Positions 16,727 to 27,116 of a stretch of 64,000 nucleotides of DNA are shown one piece after another (positions within the stretch are counted from its first letter, which is position 1; every line of letters begins with the position of its first letter). The translations under genes and the position numbers were made by a program. The notes beneath the pieces are model-generated. The model saw only the letters and a program-made list of their open reading frames with translations, was not told where the DNA came from and did no database searches. The stretch spans positions 372,001 to 436,000 of the forward strand of contig NZ_WXYN01000051.1 of NCBI RefSeq assembly GCF_016881065.1, written 5' to 3'. This DNA is from Planococcus soli (lineage in GTDB: Bacteria > Bacillota > Bacilli > Bacillales_A > Planococcaceae).

Positions 16727-17273
16727 CAATTGCGATCGCATTTTCAATTTCAGCGAATGGATTTTTCGAATCAATATGGTCAAAGAACATTACGCCATTC
16801 AAATGATCAAGTTCATGCTGGAAGGCGATGGCAGGCAATCCTTTTAAGCGCATTTTGATTTCTTCCCCGTCTAAATTGAAAGCTTTGATGGTGACCCGAG
16901 CATACCTGGGCACATAACCGGGTATTGCGCGGTCTACGGATAAACATCCTTCTCCAGCTGCTAAATATGCTTTTTCTACAGAATGGCTGACGATTTTAGG
17001 GTTAACGGCAACCATGCTGAGGTTTTCTCCAGAGCTTTCATCAAAATGAAGTGCGAAAATTCGTTTTGCTTCATTTATTTGAGGTGCTGCAATTCCAACG
17101 CCGGGACGCAAATCATATTTTTCAGCCAGTTCATCGTCCTGGCTGTTAACTACATATTCCAAAAGGTCTTCGCCCAGTTTTCGATCTTCTTCAGAAAGTG
17201 GAAACTTTACATCTTCAGAACGTTTTCTGAGTGTAGGATGACCTTCACGTATTATGTCTTTCATTCGTATCAA
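16707..17273 (-). CDS. def: Peptide deformylase
   Basis: 188 residues from a TTG start preceded by AAAGGATG; the proteins of this branch begin M-I-x-M, which matches this start better than the ATG at 17264. The three deformylase motifs are present: GVGIAAPQ, EGCLSVD (metal Cys) and QHELDHLNG (metal His pair and catalytic Glu). It removes the formyl group from the first Met of nascent proteins. The long insertion before motif 1 marks the type 2 enzymes of Gram-positives. It lies between ykrA and ykyA as in B. subtilis (ykrB). Confidence 0.95.
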   Translation of the reverse strand: MIRMKDIIREGHPTLRKRSEDVKFPLSEEDRKLGEDLLEYVVNSQDDELAEKYDLRPGVGIAAPQINEAKRIFALHFDESSGENLSMVAVNPKIVSHSVEKAYLAAGEGCLSVDRAIPGYVPRYARVTIKAFNLDGEEIKMRLKGLPAIAFQHELDHLNGVMFFDHIDSKNPFAEIENAIAIERDSAE

Positions 17274-17300
17274 GTGATTTCATCCTTTCAAATAGCTTGC

Positions 17301-17316
17301 TATACTTAATAGTATA
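17301..17316. promoter_or_regulatory. Palindrome TATACT-TAAT-AGTATA upstream of def
   Basis: A perfect 6-bp inverted repeat 28 bp before the def start codon. One arm reads as a -10 box on either strand, so it may simply be the def promoter core; no good -35 was found at the right distance. Confidence 0.3.
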
Positions 17317-17360
17317 ACTCAACTCAGCAATTTTGAAAAAAGAAAAAGCTATTGGCTCAG

Positions 17361-17389
17361 TTGTATTTTATTCTTTTGCATACTATAGT
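17361..17389 (+). promoter_or_regulatory. Promoter of ykyA
   Basis: TTGTAT (17361-17366), 17-base spacer, TATAGT (17384-17389), 30 bp before the GTG start. Confidence 0.6.
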
Positions 17390-17419
17390 TAATTCATGGA
17401 AATAGAGGGGTGAATCAGG

Positions 17420-18064
17420 GTGAAAAGATTTGGAAAAATGGCTATGGTCTCCAGTTTGCTAATGTTGGCAGCATGTTCGGGATCGGGCATTCGTGAAGAT
17501 TTAGATCAAGTGTTAAATGAAACTTTTGACGCAGAAGAAGATTATCGGTCAGTGCAAGGCGACCTGGAAGAGCGCGAAAAAGCGGAGCAGCTATTATTTG
17601 AAGAAACAATGGCATTGACGCAGGAGCAGCAAGGCGAGGTAGCAGATCAGGCGCAAGAAGCACTGGATTCAGCAGATGAACGGCTTGGCTTACTTCAGAC
17701 TGAAAAGGATTCAATGCAGGCAGCCGAGGAAAATTTTGCTGAAATCGACAGCGTAATCGAATCGGCCGAAGAGGAATCCGTGATAGCAGATTTGGAAGCG
17801 CTAAAAGCGCAAATGCTGGAACGATTTGCGGCACATGACGAATTTTCGGAAGCGTACGAAGAATTGATCGCTCGTCAGAAGGAATTATATGAAATGCTTC
17901 AAGATGACCAAAGCACATTGGAGATACTCCAGGAAAAGGCTGCGGAAGTGAACGAGCAGAATGAGCAGGTACAATTGGCTGTTACAGAGTTTAATGAATT
18001 AACCCAACAGGTAAATGGTTTGAAGGACAGCACTCTGGAAAATTTAAGTGAAAGTGAGGAATAA
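17420..18064 (+). CDS. ykyA: YkyA-family lipoprotein
   Basis: 214 residues from GTG, with GAGGGG 9 bases upstream. A lipoprotein signal ends in LMLAAC (Cys 19), so it is lipid-anchored on the outer face of the membrane. The remainder is acidic and helical, with long heptad-like stretches between residues 30 and 205, probably a coiled coil. It matches the YkyA family (thought to bind the cell wall) in size, order and position just before pdhA. It has its own promoter and terminator. Function is not known in detail. Confidence 0.82.
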   Translation: MKRFGKMAMVSSLLMLAACSGSGIREDLDQVLNETFDAEEDYRSVQGDLEEREKAEQLLFEETMALTQEQQGEVADQAQEALDSADERLGLLQTEKDSMQAAEENFAEIDSVIESAEEESVIADLEALKAQMLERFAAHDEFSEAYEELIARQKELYEMLQDDQSTLEILQEKAAEVNEQNEQVQLAVTEFNELTQQVNGLKDSTLENLSESEE

Positions 18065-18087
18065 GCGGCCTATATGGTCGCTTTTTC
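18063..18087 (+). terminator. Terminator of ykyA
   Basis: AAGCGGCC pairs with GGTCGCTT (one G-U) around a 5-base loop, followed by a T run. Confidence 0.7.
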
Positions 18088-18116
18088 TGTGCTATAAAAG
18101 ATGGGTTGAAGAGTCG

Positions 18117-18132
18117 CTGTATTATAATACAG
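18117..18132. promoter_or_regulatory. Perfect palindrome CTGTATTATAATACAG upstream of pdhA
   Basis: A 16-bp perfect palindrome lies about 85 bp before the pdh promoter. ATACAG occurs again near 18148 and 18294, on either side of the promoter. The centre could also read as a -10 box, but no -35 fits. It looks like a binding site for a dimeric regulator. Confidence 0.5.
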
Positions 18133-18214
18133 AGATGAAAAACTACTGATACAGTTCATAGAATTCGAATTATCTTTTAATTATTATTGTCCTAAAATGT
18201 AAGGTTCTCTATGA

Positions 18215-18243
18215 TTGACCGAGTTATTCTTGTGACGTATACT
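18215..18243 (+). promoter_or_regulatory. Promoter of the pdh operon
   Basis: TTGACC (18215-18220), 17-base spacer, TATACT (18238-18243). This leaves a leader of about 68 bases before pdhA. Confidence 0.72.
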
Positions 18244-18299
18244 GAAAAGGAATGCGAAATTGTATCATAAATTGTATATAATTATCTTAATACAGATAA

Positions 18300-19430
<1,131 letters not shown>

Positions 19431-19433
19431 GCC

Positions 19434-20411
19434 ATGGCACAATTAACAATGATCCAAGCGATTACCGAAGCTCTGAAAACAGAGATGAAGAACGATGAAA
19501 ATGTTCTTGTTTTCGGTGAAGATGTAGGGAACAACGGCGGTGTATTCCGTGCAACAGAAGGTTTGCAGAAAGAATTCGGGGAAGACCGTGTTTTTGATAC
19601 GCCTTTAGCTGAGTCAGGCATCGGCGGTTTGGCAATAGGTTTAGCTTTGCAAGGCTATCGCCCTGTTCCGGAAATTCAGTTTTTCGGATTTGTTTTTGAA
19701 GTTATGGATTCTATCAGCGGACAAATGGCACGCATGCGTTTCCGCAGCGGCGGAAGCCTGAGTTCCCCTGTAACGATCCGTTCACCATTCGGCGGCGGCG
19801 TTCATACACCTGAGATGCATGCAGATTCATTGGAAGGATTAATGGCGGCTCAGCCTGGCCTGAAAGTGGTCATTCCTTCTACTCCTTATGACGCAAAAGG
19901 ATTGCTGATCTCAGCAATCCGCGATAACGATCCGGTTATCTTCCTTGAGCATATGAAGCTCTACCGTTCTTTCCGCCAGGAAGTGCCGGAAGAGGAATAT
20001 ACGATTCCTCTAGGCAAAGCTGACGTGAAGCGTGAAGGCAAAGATTTGACAATTATTGCATACGGCGCAATGGTGCAAGAAAGCATGAAAGCAGCAGAAG
20101 AGCTTGAAAAAGAAAACTATTCGGTTGAAGTGGTCGATCTTCGCACCATCCAGCCGCTTGATATTGAAACAATTATTGCTTCTGTAGAGAAAACCGGGCG
20201 CGCTATGGTCGTTCAGGAAGCTCAAAAGCAAGCTGGAATTGCAGCAGGCGTCGTAGCCGAAATTACGGACCGTGCAATTTTGACATTAGAAGCTCCAGTT
20301 CTTCGCGTTACTGCACCAGACTCTGTGTTCCCATTCTCACAAGCAGAACAAGTTTGGCTGCCAAACTCGAAGGATATAGTAGAGACAGCGAAGAAAGTGC
20401 TTACTTTCTAA
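19434..20411 (+). CDS. pdhB: Pyruvate dehydrogenase E1 component, beta subunit
   Basis: 325 residues of the transketolase pyrimidine-binding plus C-terminal fold. Seen are [14 protein letters not shown] near residues 27-40, [16 protein letters not shown], and the C-terminal [12 protein letters not shown] region. It pairs with PdhA in the cytosolic complex. Translation is likely coupled to pdhA across the 3-bp gap. The following gene begins 28 bp later. Confidence 0.96.
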   Translation: MAQLTMIQAITEALKTEMKNDENVLVFGEDVGNNGGVFRATEGLQKEFGEDRVFDTPLAESGIGGLAIGLALQGYRPVPEIQFFGFVFEVMDSISGQMARMRFRSGGSLSSPVTIRSPFGGGVHTPEMHADSLEGLMAAQPGLKVVIPSTPYDAKGLLISAIRDNDPVIFLEHMKLYRSFRQEVPEEEYTIPLGKADVKREGKDLTIIAYGAMVQESMKAAEELEKENYSVEVVDLRTIQPLDIETIIASVEKTGRAMVVQEAQKQAGIAAGVVAEITDRAILTLEAPVLRVTAPDSVFPFSQAEQVWLPNSKDIVETAKKVLTF

Positions 20412-20439
20412 ATTAGACAGAACCGAAAGGGTGATATAT

Positions 20440-21837
20440 ATGGCTTTTGAATTTCGTTTACCGGATATCGGTGAAGGTATCCACGAAGGTGAAATTGTAA
20501 AATGGTTTGTTAAAGCGGGAGATACGATCGAAGAAGACGATATTCTTGTTGAAGTTCAAAATGACAAGGCCGTCGTTGAGATTCCATCACCTGTTTCAGG
20601 AACAGTTGAAGAGGTATTGGTTGAAGAAGGAACTGTTGCTGTAGTCGGCGACATTCTGGTTCGCATTGATGCGCCGGACGCTGAAGAAATGAACTTTAAA
20701 GGAGATCACGGCGACAAACAAGAAGCCGCTCCTGAAGTGAAAGAAGAAACAGAAGAACTAGTGCAATCCGGTACTGCTGAAGCAGGCCAGGACGTTGACA
20801 AAGCACCTGCCAAAGAAGAAGAGCCGAAAGAACAGACAGGCGCTGGAGCCCAGCCGCAAGCTGACACAACAGAAGAGTCTGATCCGAACGCACGCGTTAT
20901 CTCTATGCCGTCAGTCCGCAAATTTGCGCGCGACAATGACGTTAACATCAAGCAAGTTTCAGGATCCGGCAATAATGGCCGTGTATTGAAAGAAGATGTT
21001 GAAGCATTCATGAACGGTGATCAAAAAGCAGCAACACCTGCAGCTTCGGCAACTTCTGAAGCACCACAAGAAGCGGGAGAAGAAAGCACTGACAAAGCGG
21101 CAGCAGCACCTAAAGCAGCAGCTCCTGAAGGCGAATTCCCTGAAACTCGTGAGAAGATGTCCGGTATACGCAAAGCAATCGCTAAAGCGATGGTTCATTC
21201 AAAACATACCGCTCCTCACGTAACCTTGATGGACGAAGTGGATGTCACTGAATTGGTGGCACACCGTAAAAAGTTCAAGGACATTGCAGCAGAAAAAGAA
21301 ATCAAACTGACATATTTGCCATACGTGGTAAAGGCTTTAGTCAGCACATTGCGTGAATTCCCAGCCTTGAACACGTCATTCGATGATGAAACAAGCGAAG
21401 TTATTCAAAAGCATTATTTCAATATCGGCATTGCAGCTGATACAGAAAAAGGCTTGATGGTTCCAGTTATCAAAAACGCAGACCGTAAATCGGTATTCGC
21501 GATTTCTGATGAAATCAACGGCTTGGCAACAAAAGCGCGCGATGGTAAATTATCCGCAGCTGAGATGAAAGGCGCTTCATGCTCGATCACGAATATTGGC
21601 TCTGCCGGCGGGCAATGGTTTACACCGGTCATCAATCATCCGGAAGTGGCGATTCTTGGAATCGGCCGTATTGCAGAAAAGCCAGTTATTAAAAATGGTG
21701 AAATTGTAGCAGCACCTGTGTTAGCATTGTCATTAAGCTTCGATCACAGAATGATCGATGGAGCAACAGCACAGCATGCATTAAATCACATCAAACGTTT
21801 ATTAAGTCAACCTGAATTACTATTAATGGAGGCGTAA
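20440..21837 (+). CDS. pdhC: Pyruvate dehydrogenase E2, dihydrolipoamide acetyltransferase
   Basis: 465 residues from ATG 20440 (GAAAGGG 9 bases upstream; the GTG at 20431 adjoins that site). A single lipoyl domain carries the modified Lys at residue 43 ([11 protein letters not shown]). An Ala/Glu-rich linker leads to the peripheral subunit-binding domain near residues 150-188 ([13 protein letters not shown]), a second Ala/Pro linker, and the catalytic domain with the active-site His in [10 protein letters not shown]. It transfers the acetyl group to CoA and forms the core of the complex. One lipoyl domain is the Bacillus pattern. Confidence 0.96.
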   Translation: MAFEFRLPDIGEGIHEGEIVKWFVKAGDTIEEDDILVEVQNDKAVVEIPSPVSGTVEEVLVEEGTVAVVGDILVRIDAPDAEEMNFKGDHGDKQEAAPEVKEETEELVQSGTAEAGQDVDKAPAKEEEPKEQTGAGAQPQADTTEESDPNARVISMPSVRKFARDNDVNIKQVSGSGNNGRVLKEDVEAFMNGDQKAATPAASATSEAPQEAGEESTDKAAAAPKAAAPEGEFPETREKMSGIRKAIAKAMVHSKHTAPHVTLMDEVDVTELVAHRKKFKDIAAEKEIKLTYLPYVVKALVSTLREFPALNTSFDDETSEVIQKHYFNIGIAADTEKGLMVPVIKNADRKSVFAISDEINGLATKARDGKLSAAEMKGASCSITNIGSAGGQWFTPVINHPEVAILGIGRIAEKPVIKNGEIVAAPVLALSLSFDHRMIDGATAQHALNHIKRLLSQPELLLMEA

Positions 21838-21842
21838 AACTT

Positions 21843-23252
21843 ATGGTAGTAGGAGATTTTCCGATCGAAACAGACACGCTCGTAATTGGCTCAGGCCCTG
21901 GCGGCTACGTTGCAGCAATCCGTGCAGCTCAAACTGGCCAGAAAGTAACAATCGTAGAAAAAGAATACATTGGCGGCGTTTGCTTGAATGTCGGCTGTAT
22001 CCCTTCAAAAGCGATGATTTCTGTTGGGCACCGTTTTGAGGAAGCTCAGCATTCAGAAGATATGGGAATTGTTGCAAAAGAAGTTTCACTCAACTTTGAA
22101 AAAGCACAAGCCTTTAAAGATGGCGTCGTCAAGAAATTGACTGGCGGCGTCGAGTCTCTTCTAAAAGGCAATAAAGTTGAAATTGTACGCGGAGAAGCTT
22201 ATTTCGTTGATGAAAATACGGTAAAAGTGATGGATGATAAGTCTTCACAAACGTATAAATTCAAAAATGCGATTATCGCAACTGGATCTCGTCCAGTGGA
22301 AATCCCAACGTTTAAATTTACAAAACGTGTGATCAATTCAACTGGAGCTTTGGCACTTACTGAGCTTCCGAAAAAACTTGTCGTTATCGGCGGCGGGTAT
22401 ATCGGTACTGAGCTTGGTACTGCATTTGCAAACATGGGATCTGAAGTGACGATTCTTGAAGGCGCACCAGACATCCTTGCTGGATTTGAAAAGCAAATGA
22501 CAGCAATCGTCAAAAAAGGATTGAAGAAAAAAGGCGTTGAAGTGATCACTAAAGCATCTGCTAAAGGTGTAGAAGAAACTGATTCTGGCGTTACAGTATC
22601 ATACGAAGCAGGCGGAGAAGAAAAAACGCTTGAAGCTGACTATGTACTGGTAACAGTTGGCCGTCGTCCAAATACAGACGAAATGGGTCTTGAAGAATTG
22701 AATTTGAATATGTCTGATCGCGGCTTGATCGAAGTCGACAAACAATGCCGCACAAACATTTCAAACATTTATGCAATCGGCGATGTGGTAGCCGGACTTC
22801 AATTGGCGCATAAGGCGTCATATGAAGGTAAAGTTGCTGCAGAAGCAATTGCAGGCGAGAAGTCTGAAGTTGATTATATGGCTATTCCAGCGGTCTGCTT
22901 TACAGATCCGGAACTTGCAAGCGTTGGTTTGTCTGAAGAACAGGCAAAAGAAGAAGGATTCGAAGCTGCGGCTGCGAAATTCCCATTCGCTGCAAACGGC
23001 CGTGCCCTTTCATTAAACGCAACTGAAGGATTCGTGAAACTGGTTTCACGTAAATCTGACGGCTTGCTGTTAGGTGCACAAATTGTTGGAGCTGGCGCAT
23101 CAGACATGATCGCTGAGCTTGGTCTTGCTATCGAAGCTGGAATGACAGTGGAAGATATCGCAATGACGATTCATGCTCACCCAACACTTGCTGAAATTAC
23201 AATGGAAGCTGCTGAAGTAGCTCTTGGAACACCGATTCATATCATCAAATAA
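21843..23252 (+). CDS. pdhD: Dihydrolipoamide dehydrogenase E3
   Basis: 469 residues. FAD-binding [14 protein letters not shown] is at residues 16-29, the redox-active disulfide is [12 protein letters not shown] near residues 45-56, the NAD site is [12 protein letters not shown], and the C-terminal catalytic pair is in [13 protein letters not shown] for its translation lies inside the end of pdhC. It reoxidises lipoamide for PDH and probably for other 2-oxo acid complexes too. A terminator follows. Confidence 0.97.
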   Translation: MVVGDFPIETDTLVIGSGPGGYVAAIRAAQTGQKVTIVEKEYIGGVCLNVGCIPSKAMISVGHRFEEAQHSEDMGIVAKEVSLNFEKAQAFKDGVVKKLTGGVESLLKGNKVEIVRGEAYFVDENTVKVMDDKSSQTYKFKNAIIATGSRPVEIPTFKFTKRVINSTGALALTELPKKLVVIGGGYIGTELGTAFANMGSEVTILEGAPDILAGFEKQMTAIVKKGLKKKGVEVITKASAKGVEETDSGVTVSYEAGGEEKTLEADYVLVTVGRRPNTDEMGLEELNLNMSDRGLIEVDKQCRTNISNIYAIGDVVAGLQLAHKASYEGKVAAEAIAGEKSEVDYMAIPAVCFTDPELASVGLSEEQAKEEGFEAAAAKFPFAANGRALSLNATEGFVKLVSRKSDGLLLGAQIVGAGASDMIAELGLAIEAGMTVEDIAMTIHAHPTLAEITMEAAEVALGTPIHIIK

Positions 23253-23255
23253 ACA

Positions 23256-23286
23256 TGGGAGCCGCTTTTGCGGCTTCTTTTTTTTG
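23256..23286 (+). terminator. Terminator of the pdh operon
   Basis: AGCCGC-TTTT-GCGGCT followed by a T-rich run of about twelve bases. Confidence 0.8.
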
Positions 23287-23337
23287 GAAAAAAATTTCTT
23301 TACATGGTAAGATTTGTTCAGTAAAGGGGTGTTTAGT

Positions 23338-24168
23338 TTGATACATAGAAAATGGACTGCGCTTGCAGGGGTATTAATATTGCTGACGGCATGCGGGCAA
23401 GAAAATGAAGCATCTTCTGATAAAGAAACAGAATCTGCAAAAACTGAAGAAACAGCAGAGGTCGTGGAACCAGAAGAACCCGCTGAAAGCAAAGAAGAAC
23501 CGGTACAAGAAGAACCGGAAATAACAGATATGCCTGACCCGCAATACGAAATTAATTCCGCAAACTGGTCAGTTCAGCCAATCGATGGTGCGGAAGAAAA
23601 AGTTGTGCTGCTGACTATTGACGATGCGCCAGATAAGCATGCAATGGAAATGGCAGAAACCTTGAAAAGCCAAAACATCCCAGCAATTTTTTTCGTCAAC
23701 GGCCACTTCCTGGATACTGATGAAGAAAAACAACAACTAAAAGAGCTGCATGAAATGGGATTCGCGATCGGCAACCATACCAACAGCCATCCGAACTTAA
23801 GAGATTTGACTGAACAGCAGCAGAGGGAAGAAATTTTGCAATTGAATGATACAATTGAACAAATTATTGGAGAAAAGCCTAAATTCTTCCGTGCACCCCA
23901 TGGAGCCAATACCGATTTCAGCAAGCAGCTCGTAAAAGAGCAGGAAATGGTGCTCATGAACTGGACCTACGGATATGATTGGGAGCAGCAGTACCAGAAT
24001 GCCCAATCCTTAACAGAAATCATGGTCAATACAGAATTTCTGAACAATGGCGCCAACTTGCTGATGCATGACCGCGAGTGGACCACGGAAGCACTTCCAA
24101 AAATTATTCAAGGCTTGAAGGACAAAGGCTATGGCTTTGTAGATCCTGCCACTATAGAGGGCATTTAA
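23338..24168 (+). CDS. Polysaccharide deacetylase (NodB-like) lipoprotein
   Basis: 276 residues from TTG 23338 with AAAGGGG 8 bases before. The signal ends in LLTAC (Cys 18), so the protein is lipid-anchored outside the cell. An acidic Glu-rich spacer (residues 20-70) precedes a NodB domain with TIDDAPDK (catalytic and metal Asp), the metal-binding HTNSHP and FRAPHG. Family members remove acetyl groups from peptidoglycan or other N-acetylglucosamine polymers. In B. subtilis the small lipoprotein gene slp lies at this spot, so the neighbour here is different. Substrate not determined. Confidence 0.83.
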   Translation: MIHRKWTALAGVLILLTACGQENEASSDKETESAKTEETAEVVEPEEPAESKEEPVQEEPEITDMPDPQYEINSANWSVQPIDGAEEKVVLLTIDDAPDKHAMEMAETLKSQNIPAIFFVNGHFLDTDEEKQQLKELHEMGFAIGNHTNSHPNLRDLTEQQQREEILQLNDTIEQIIGEKPKFFRAPHGANTDFSKQLVKEQEMVLMNWTYGYDWEQQYQNAQSLTEIMVNTEFLNNGANLLMHDREWTTEALPKIIQGLKDKGYGFVDPATIEGI

Positions 24169-24202
24169 AAAGATCCAAGAGCGGAGGCTCTTGGATCTTT
24201 TG
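24169..24202. terminator. Bidirectional terminator, deacetylase / speA
   Basis: A 14-bp perfect stem (24169-24182 with 24187-24200) with a 4-base loop, ending TTTT. It lies between two converging genes. Confidence 0.88.
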
Positions 24203-24207
24203 TGTGT

Positions 24208-25677
24208 TTATCTGATAGCTTGCTGTTCTTTTATAACGCGCAGCATCTTCAGTGTATCGTCTTCCGGTCCTTGTACCGGCAAGCCGGCAGCAACGTTCAT
24301 GTGGATATAATTGATGTTTTCTTCTGTGATGATTTCGCCGGGAATGAAAATAGGAATGCCTGGCGGATAAACCATGATGAACTCGGCTGAAATGCGGCCG
24401 ACAGCGTCATCGATGGAAATGACTTCGGTTGTCGCGTAAAAAGCATCGCGCGGTGTCATGGCAAGGCGTGGGATATCCGGCAGCAGCACGACTGGTTCGA
24501 TAATAGCCGCATCACTGTCAAAATCCTCACTCATGCGCTGTAGCGCATTAATCAATAAGTTCAATTCTTTGCGGGTATCACCAATCGTGACCAGGCAGAG
24601 AATATTGTATAAATCGGAAAGCTCAATTTCAATATTGGCGTTTTCTCTCAGCCATTCTTCAGCTTGGTGGCCAGTAATGCCCAGATTTTTGACTGTGATC
24701 AGCAACTTCGTCGGATCCATATCAAAAGTGGCTGATGAATTCAGCAATTCCTTGCCGACGCAGTGCAAATGAGGGATTTTATTGATGCGCTTTCGGGCAT
24801 CCTGAGCCAACCGAATCGCCTGGTCAATCAAATCATAGCCATGGATAGCCAATTGGCGGCGTGCAGTGTCGAGTGATGCTAGAATCGGATAGGAAGTCGA
24901 TGTTGTTGTCAGCATCGATAAGGTAGACTGTACACGTTTAGGCGACACTAGGCCTTCCCGAACATTTAGTACCGAACTTTGCGTCATGGATCCGCCAAGC
25001 TTGTGGACTGAAGTCGCTGCCATATCGGCCCCTGCTGCCATTGCCGATACAGGCAGAGATTTATGGAAATGAATATGGACACCATGTGCTTCATCAACCA
25101 ATACAGGTACGTTTCGTGCATGCGCAATATCGACAATTCGTTTTAAATCAGCAGCTACACCAAAATAAGTCGGATTGATGACAAGCACTGCCTTAGCGTC
25201 TGGATATTCGATCATCGCTTTTTCTACTGCTTCCGCAGAAATACCGTGGGAGATGCCGAGTTCCGGATCAACTTCGGGATGGATGAAAATCGGAATGGCT
25301 CCGGCAAAGACGATGGCGGACATAATGGATTTATGGACATTCCGCGGTACCAAAATTTTGTCATTGGGACCGACGACGCTCAGGATCATGGTCATGATGG
25401 CGCCGCTTGTGCCTTGTACTGAAAAGAATGTGTAATCTGCGCCGAAAGCTTTGGCAGCTAGTTCCTGCGCTTCTTTGATAGCGCCTTTAGGCGAATGCAA
25501 ATCGTCCAGAGGAGCGATGTTTATTAAATCGATGGATAAAATATTATCGCCGACAAATTCACGGAATGCGGGATCGACGCCCTGGCCTTTTTTATGGCCT
25601 GGAATATGAAATTGGATCGGGTGCCGGTTTCGATGCTTTAAGAGCGCATCAAATAACGGAGTTTCTAATTGAGACAA
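24208..25677 (-). CDS. speA: Arginine decarboxylase (Orn/Lys/Arg decarboxylase family)
   Basis: 489 residues from a TTG start (MSQLETPLF) with GAGGTG 9 bases upstream, matching the B. subtilis SpeA start; a GTG at 25689 overlaps the ribosome site. The pyridoxal phosphate lysine is in SVHKLGG near residue 230, the His/Asp pocket in VDEAHGVH, and the N-terminus has QFHIPGHKKG. It converts arginine to agmatine, the first step to putrescine and spermidine. It stands alone on the minus strand with an extended -10 promoter at 25718-25726. Lysine as substrate cannot be excluded, but similarity to SpeA is high. Confidence 0.92.
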   Translation of the reverse strand: MSQLETPLFDALLKHRNRHPIQFHIPGHKKGQGVDPAFREFVGDNILSIDLINIAPLDDLHSPKGAIKEAQELAAKAFGADYTFFSVQGTSGAIMTMILSVVGPNDKILVPRNVHKSIMSAIVFAGAIPIFIHPEVDPELGISHGISAEAVEKAMIEYPDAKAVLVINPTYFGVAADLKRIVDIAHARNVPVLVDEAHGVHIHFHKSLPVSAMAAGADMAATSVHKLGGSMTQSSVLNVREGLVSPKRVQSTLSMLTTTSTSYPILASLDTARRQLAIHGYDLIDQAIRLAQDARKRINKIPHLHCVGKELLNSSATFDMDPTKLLITVKNLGITGHQAEEWLRENANIEIELSDLYNILCLVTIGDTRKELNLLINALQRMSEDFDSDAAIIEPVVLLPDIPRLAMTPRDAFYATTEVISIDDAVGRISAEFIMVYPPGIPIFIPGEIITEENINYIHMNVAAGLPVQGPEDDTLKMLRVIKEQQAIR

Positions 25678-25717
25678 TGTTAAGCCCACCTCACTAAATA
25701 AAATGAAAACAAAATGA

Positions 25718-25734
25718 ATTATAGCATGATGCTA
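25718..25734 (-). promoter_or_regulatory. speA promoter core with overlapping palindrome
   Basis: On the minus strand TGCTATAAT is an extended -10 box (25718-25726). TAGCAT-G-ATGCTA (25722-25734) is a perfect palindrome covering the upstream part of it, so a bound regulator would block speA transcription. Confidence 0.5.
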
Positions 25735-25812
25735 GCTGCATTAGTATAAATTAAAAGGATTTTCTGTTGCAGAAGCGAATACATGACATATAGAGAGAAA
25801 AGGAGTGAGTCG

Positions 25813-26778
25813 ATGGAATTCAAAACGAAAGTGACAGAACTATTGGGAATCCGCTATCCTATCATACAGGGAGGCTTGGCTTATTTAGCCTATGCAGAAT
25901 TAGCAGCGGCTGTTTCAAATGCTGGCGGACTCGGACAAATTACAGCAATGAGCTTAGCCACGCCTGAAGAGCTGCGGAAAGAAATACAAAGTGTAAGAGA
26001 ATTGACGGACAAGCCTTTTGGTGTTAATTTTGCGATTGGCGATCATGGCCGTGCATTTTCACATATGCTTGATGTAGCAATCGAAGAAAGGGTGCCGGTG
26101 GTCTCGATGACGGGCGGTAATCCGACCCCAATATTCGAACAGCTGAAAGGGACTGATATAAAAAAATTAGTCTTAGTAGCTGCAAGGCGGCAGGCGGAAA
26201 AAGCAGAAAGCTTAGGAGCTGACGCCGTAATGGTCGTGGGCCAAGAAGGCGGCGGACATCTAGGGCGTGACGACATCGGAACAATGGTATTGATTCCGCA
26301 AGTAGTGGATGCCGTGAAAATCCCGGTGATCGCCTCAGGCGGAATCGGCGACGGCAGAGGATGGATGGCTGCCCATGCACTCGGTGCAGAAGGCATCGAA
26401 ATGGGTACACGCTTTATCGCAACCAAAGAATGCGTTCATGCTTCACAAGCCTATAAAGACCAGCTGATCAGCAGCTCAGAGAACGATACGGTTATCATCA
26501 AACGCAGCATTGGAGCTCCGGCACGGACCCTGCGCAGCAGCTGGACGGACAAGATTCTAGAAATCGAGAGCAAGACGCCGACTTACGAGGCCTTGAAAGA
26601 GTTTATCAGCGGTGAAGCCAACAAACGCTTTATTTATGATGGCGAAAAAGATCAGGGCTTTGGATGGGCCGGGCAGGTCACAGGACTGATCAAAGATGTG
26701 CCGACGGTTCAGGAACTGATCGACGACATGGTCAGACAAGCTGGAGAAGTCCGGAAAAAATGGGCAATCACTGAATGA
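25813..26778 (+). CDS. FMN-dependent nitronate monooxygenase / FabK-like oxidoreductase
   Basis: 321 residues from ATG 25813 with AGGAGTG 6 bases upstream; an earlier in-frame ATG has no ribosome site. A TIM barrel with the FMN motifs: YPIIQGGLAYLA near residue 14, VVGQEGGGHLGRD near residue 140, and the phosphate-binding IASGGIGDGRG. Close relatives are nitronate monooxygenases or FabK-type enoyl-ACP reductases, which cannot be told apart safely here. It is directly followed by yktA after 15 bp. Confidence 0.82.
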   Translation: MEFKTKVTELLGIRYPIIQGGLAYLAYAELAAAVSNAGGLGQITAMSLATPEELRKEIQSVRELTDKPFGVNFAIGDHGRAFSHMLDVAIEERVPVVSMTGGNPTPIFEQLKGTDIKKLVLVAARRQAEKAESLGADAVMVVGQEGGGHLGRDDIGTMVLIPQVVDAVKIPVIASGGIGDGRGWMAAHALGAEGIEMGTRFIATKECVHASQAYKDQLISSSENDTVIIKRSIGAPARTLRSSWTDKILEIESKTPTYEALKEFISGEANKRFIYDGEKDQGFGWAGQVTGLIKDVPTVQELIDDMVRQAGEVRKKWAITE

Positions 26779-26793
26779 AAAGAGGGATGAAAA

Positions 26794-27072
26794 ATGGATT
26801 ATTCCTATCCATTTTCGATTGAATGGACTACAGAAGAAATCATTGATGTTGTAAGTTTTTTCGAAGGCATCGAACTGGCATATGAAAAAGGCATCAACAG
26901 GCAGGAGTTGTTGACGCGTTATCGCAAATTCAAGCAGGTGGTTCCTGCGATATCGGAAGAAAAAACCTATTTCCGTGAATTTGAAGAAGAAAGCGGCTAT
27001 GCCAGTTTCCCGGTTATAAAAGAAATGAAAGCAGGAACCGGCAGCGAAAGCATCAAACTGAAAAAGAAATGA
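26794..27072 (+). CDS. yktA: UPF0223 family protein YktA
   Basis: 92 residues, acidic and helical, with the family pattern SIEWTTEEI, FFEGIELAYEKGI, RYRKFKQVVP. The length and place before yktB agree with YktA. No function is known. Translated from a ribosome site (AGAGGG) 15 bp after the oxidoreductase, so probably one transcript with it. Confidence 0.85.
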   Translation: MDYSYPFSIEWTTEEIIDVVSFFEGIELAYEKGINRQELLTRYRKFKQVVPAISEEKTYFREFEEESGYASFPVIKEMKAGTGSESIKLKKK

Positions 27073-27076
27073 CAGC

Positions 27077-27116
27077 AAAAAGAACCTGCAGCCTCAGCGG
27101 CTGACAGGTTCTTTTA
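27077..27116. terminator. Bidirectional terminator, yktA / yktB
   Basis: AAAAGAACCTG and CAGGTTCTTTT form the outer stem, with AGCC/GGCT inside. The end of yktB lies within it. Confidence 0.8.
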
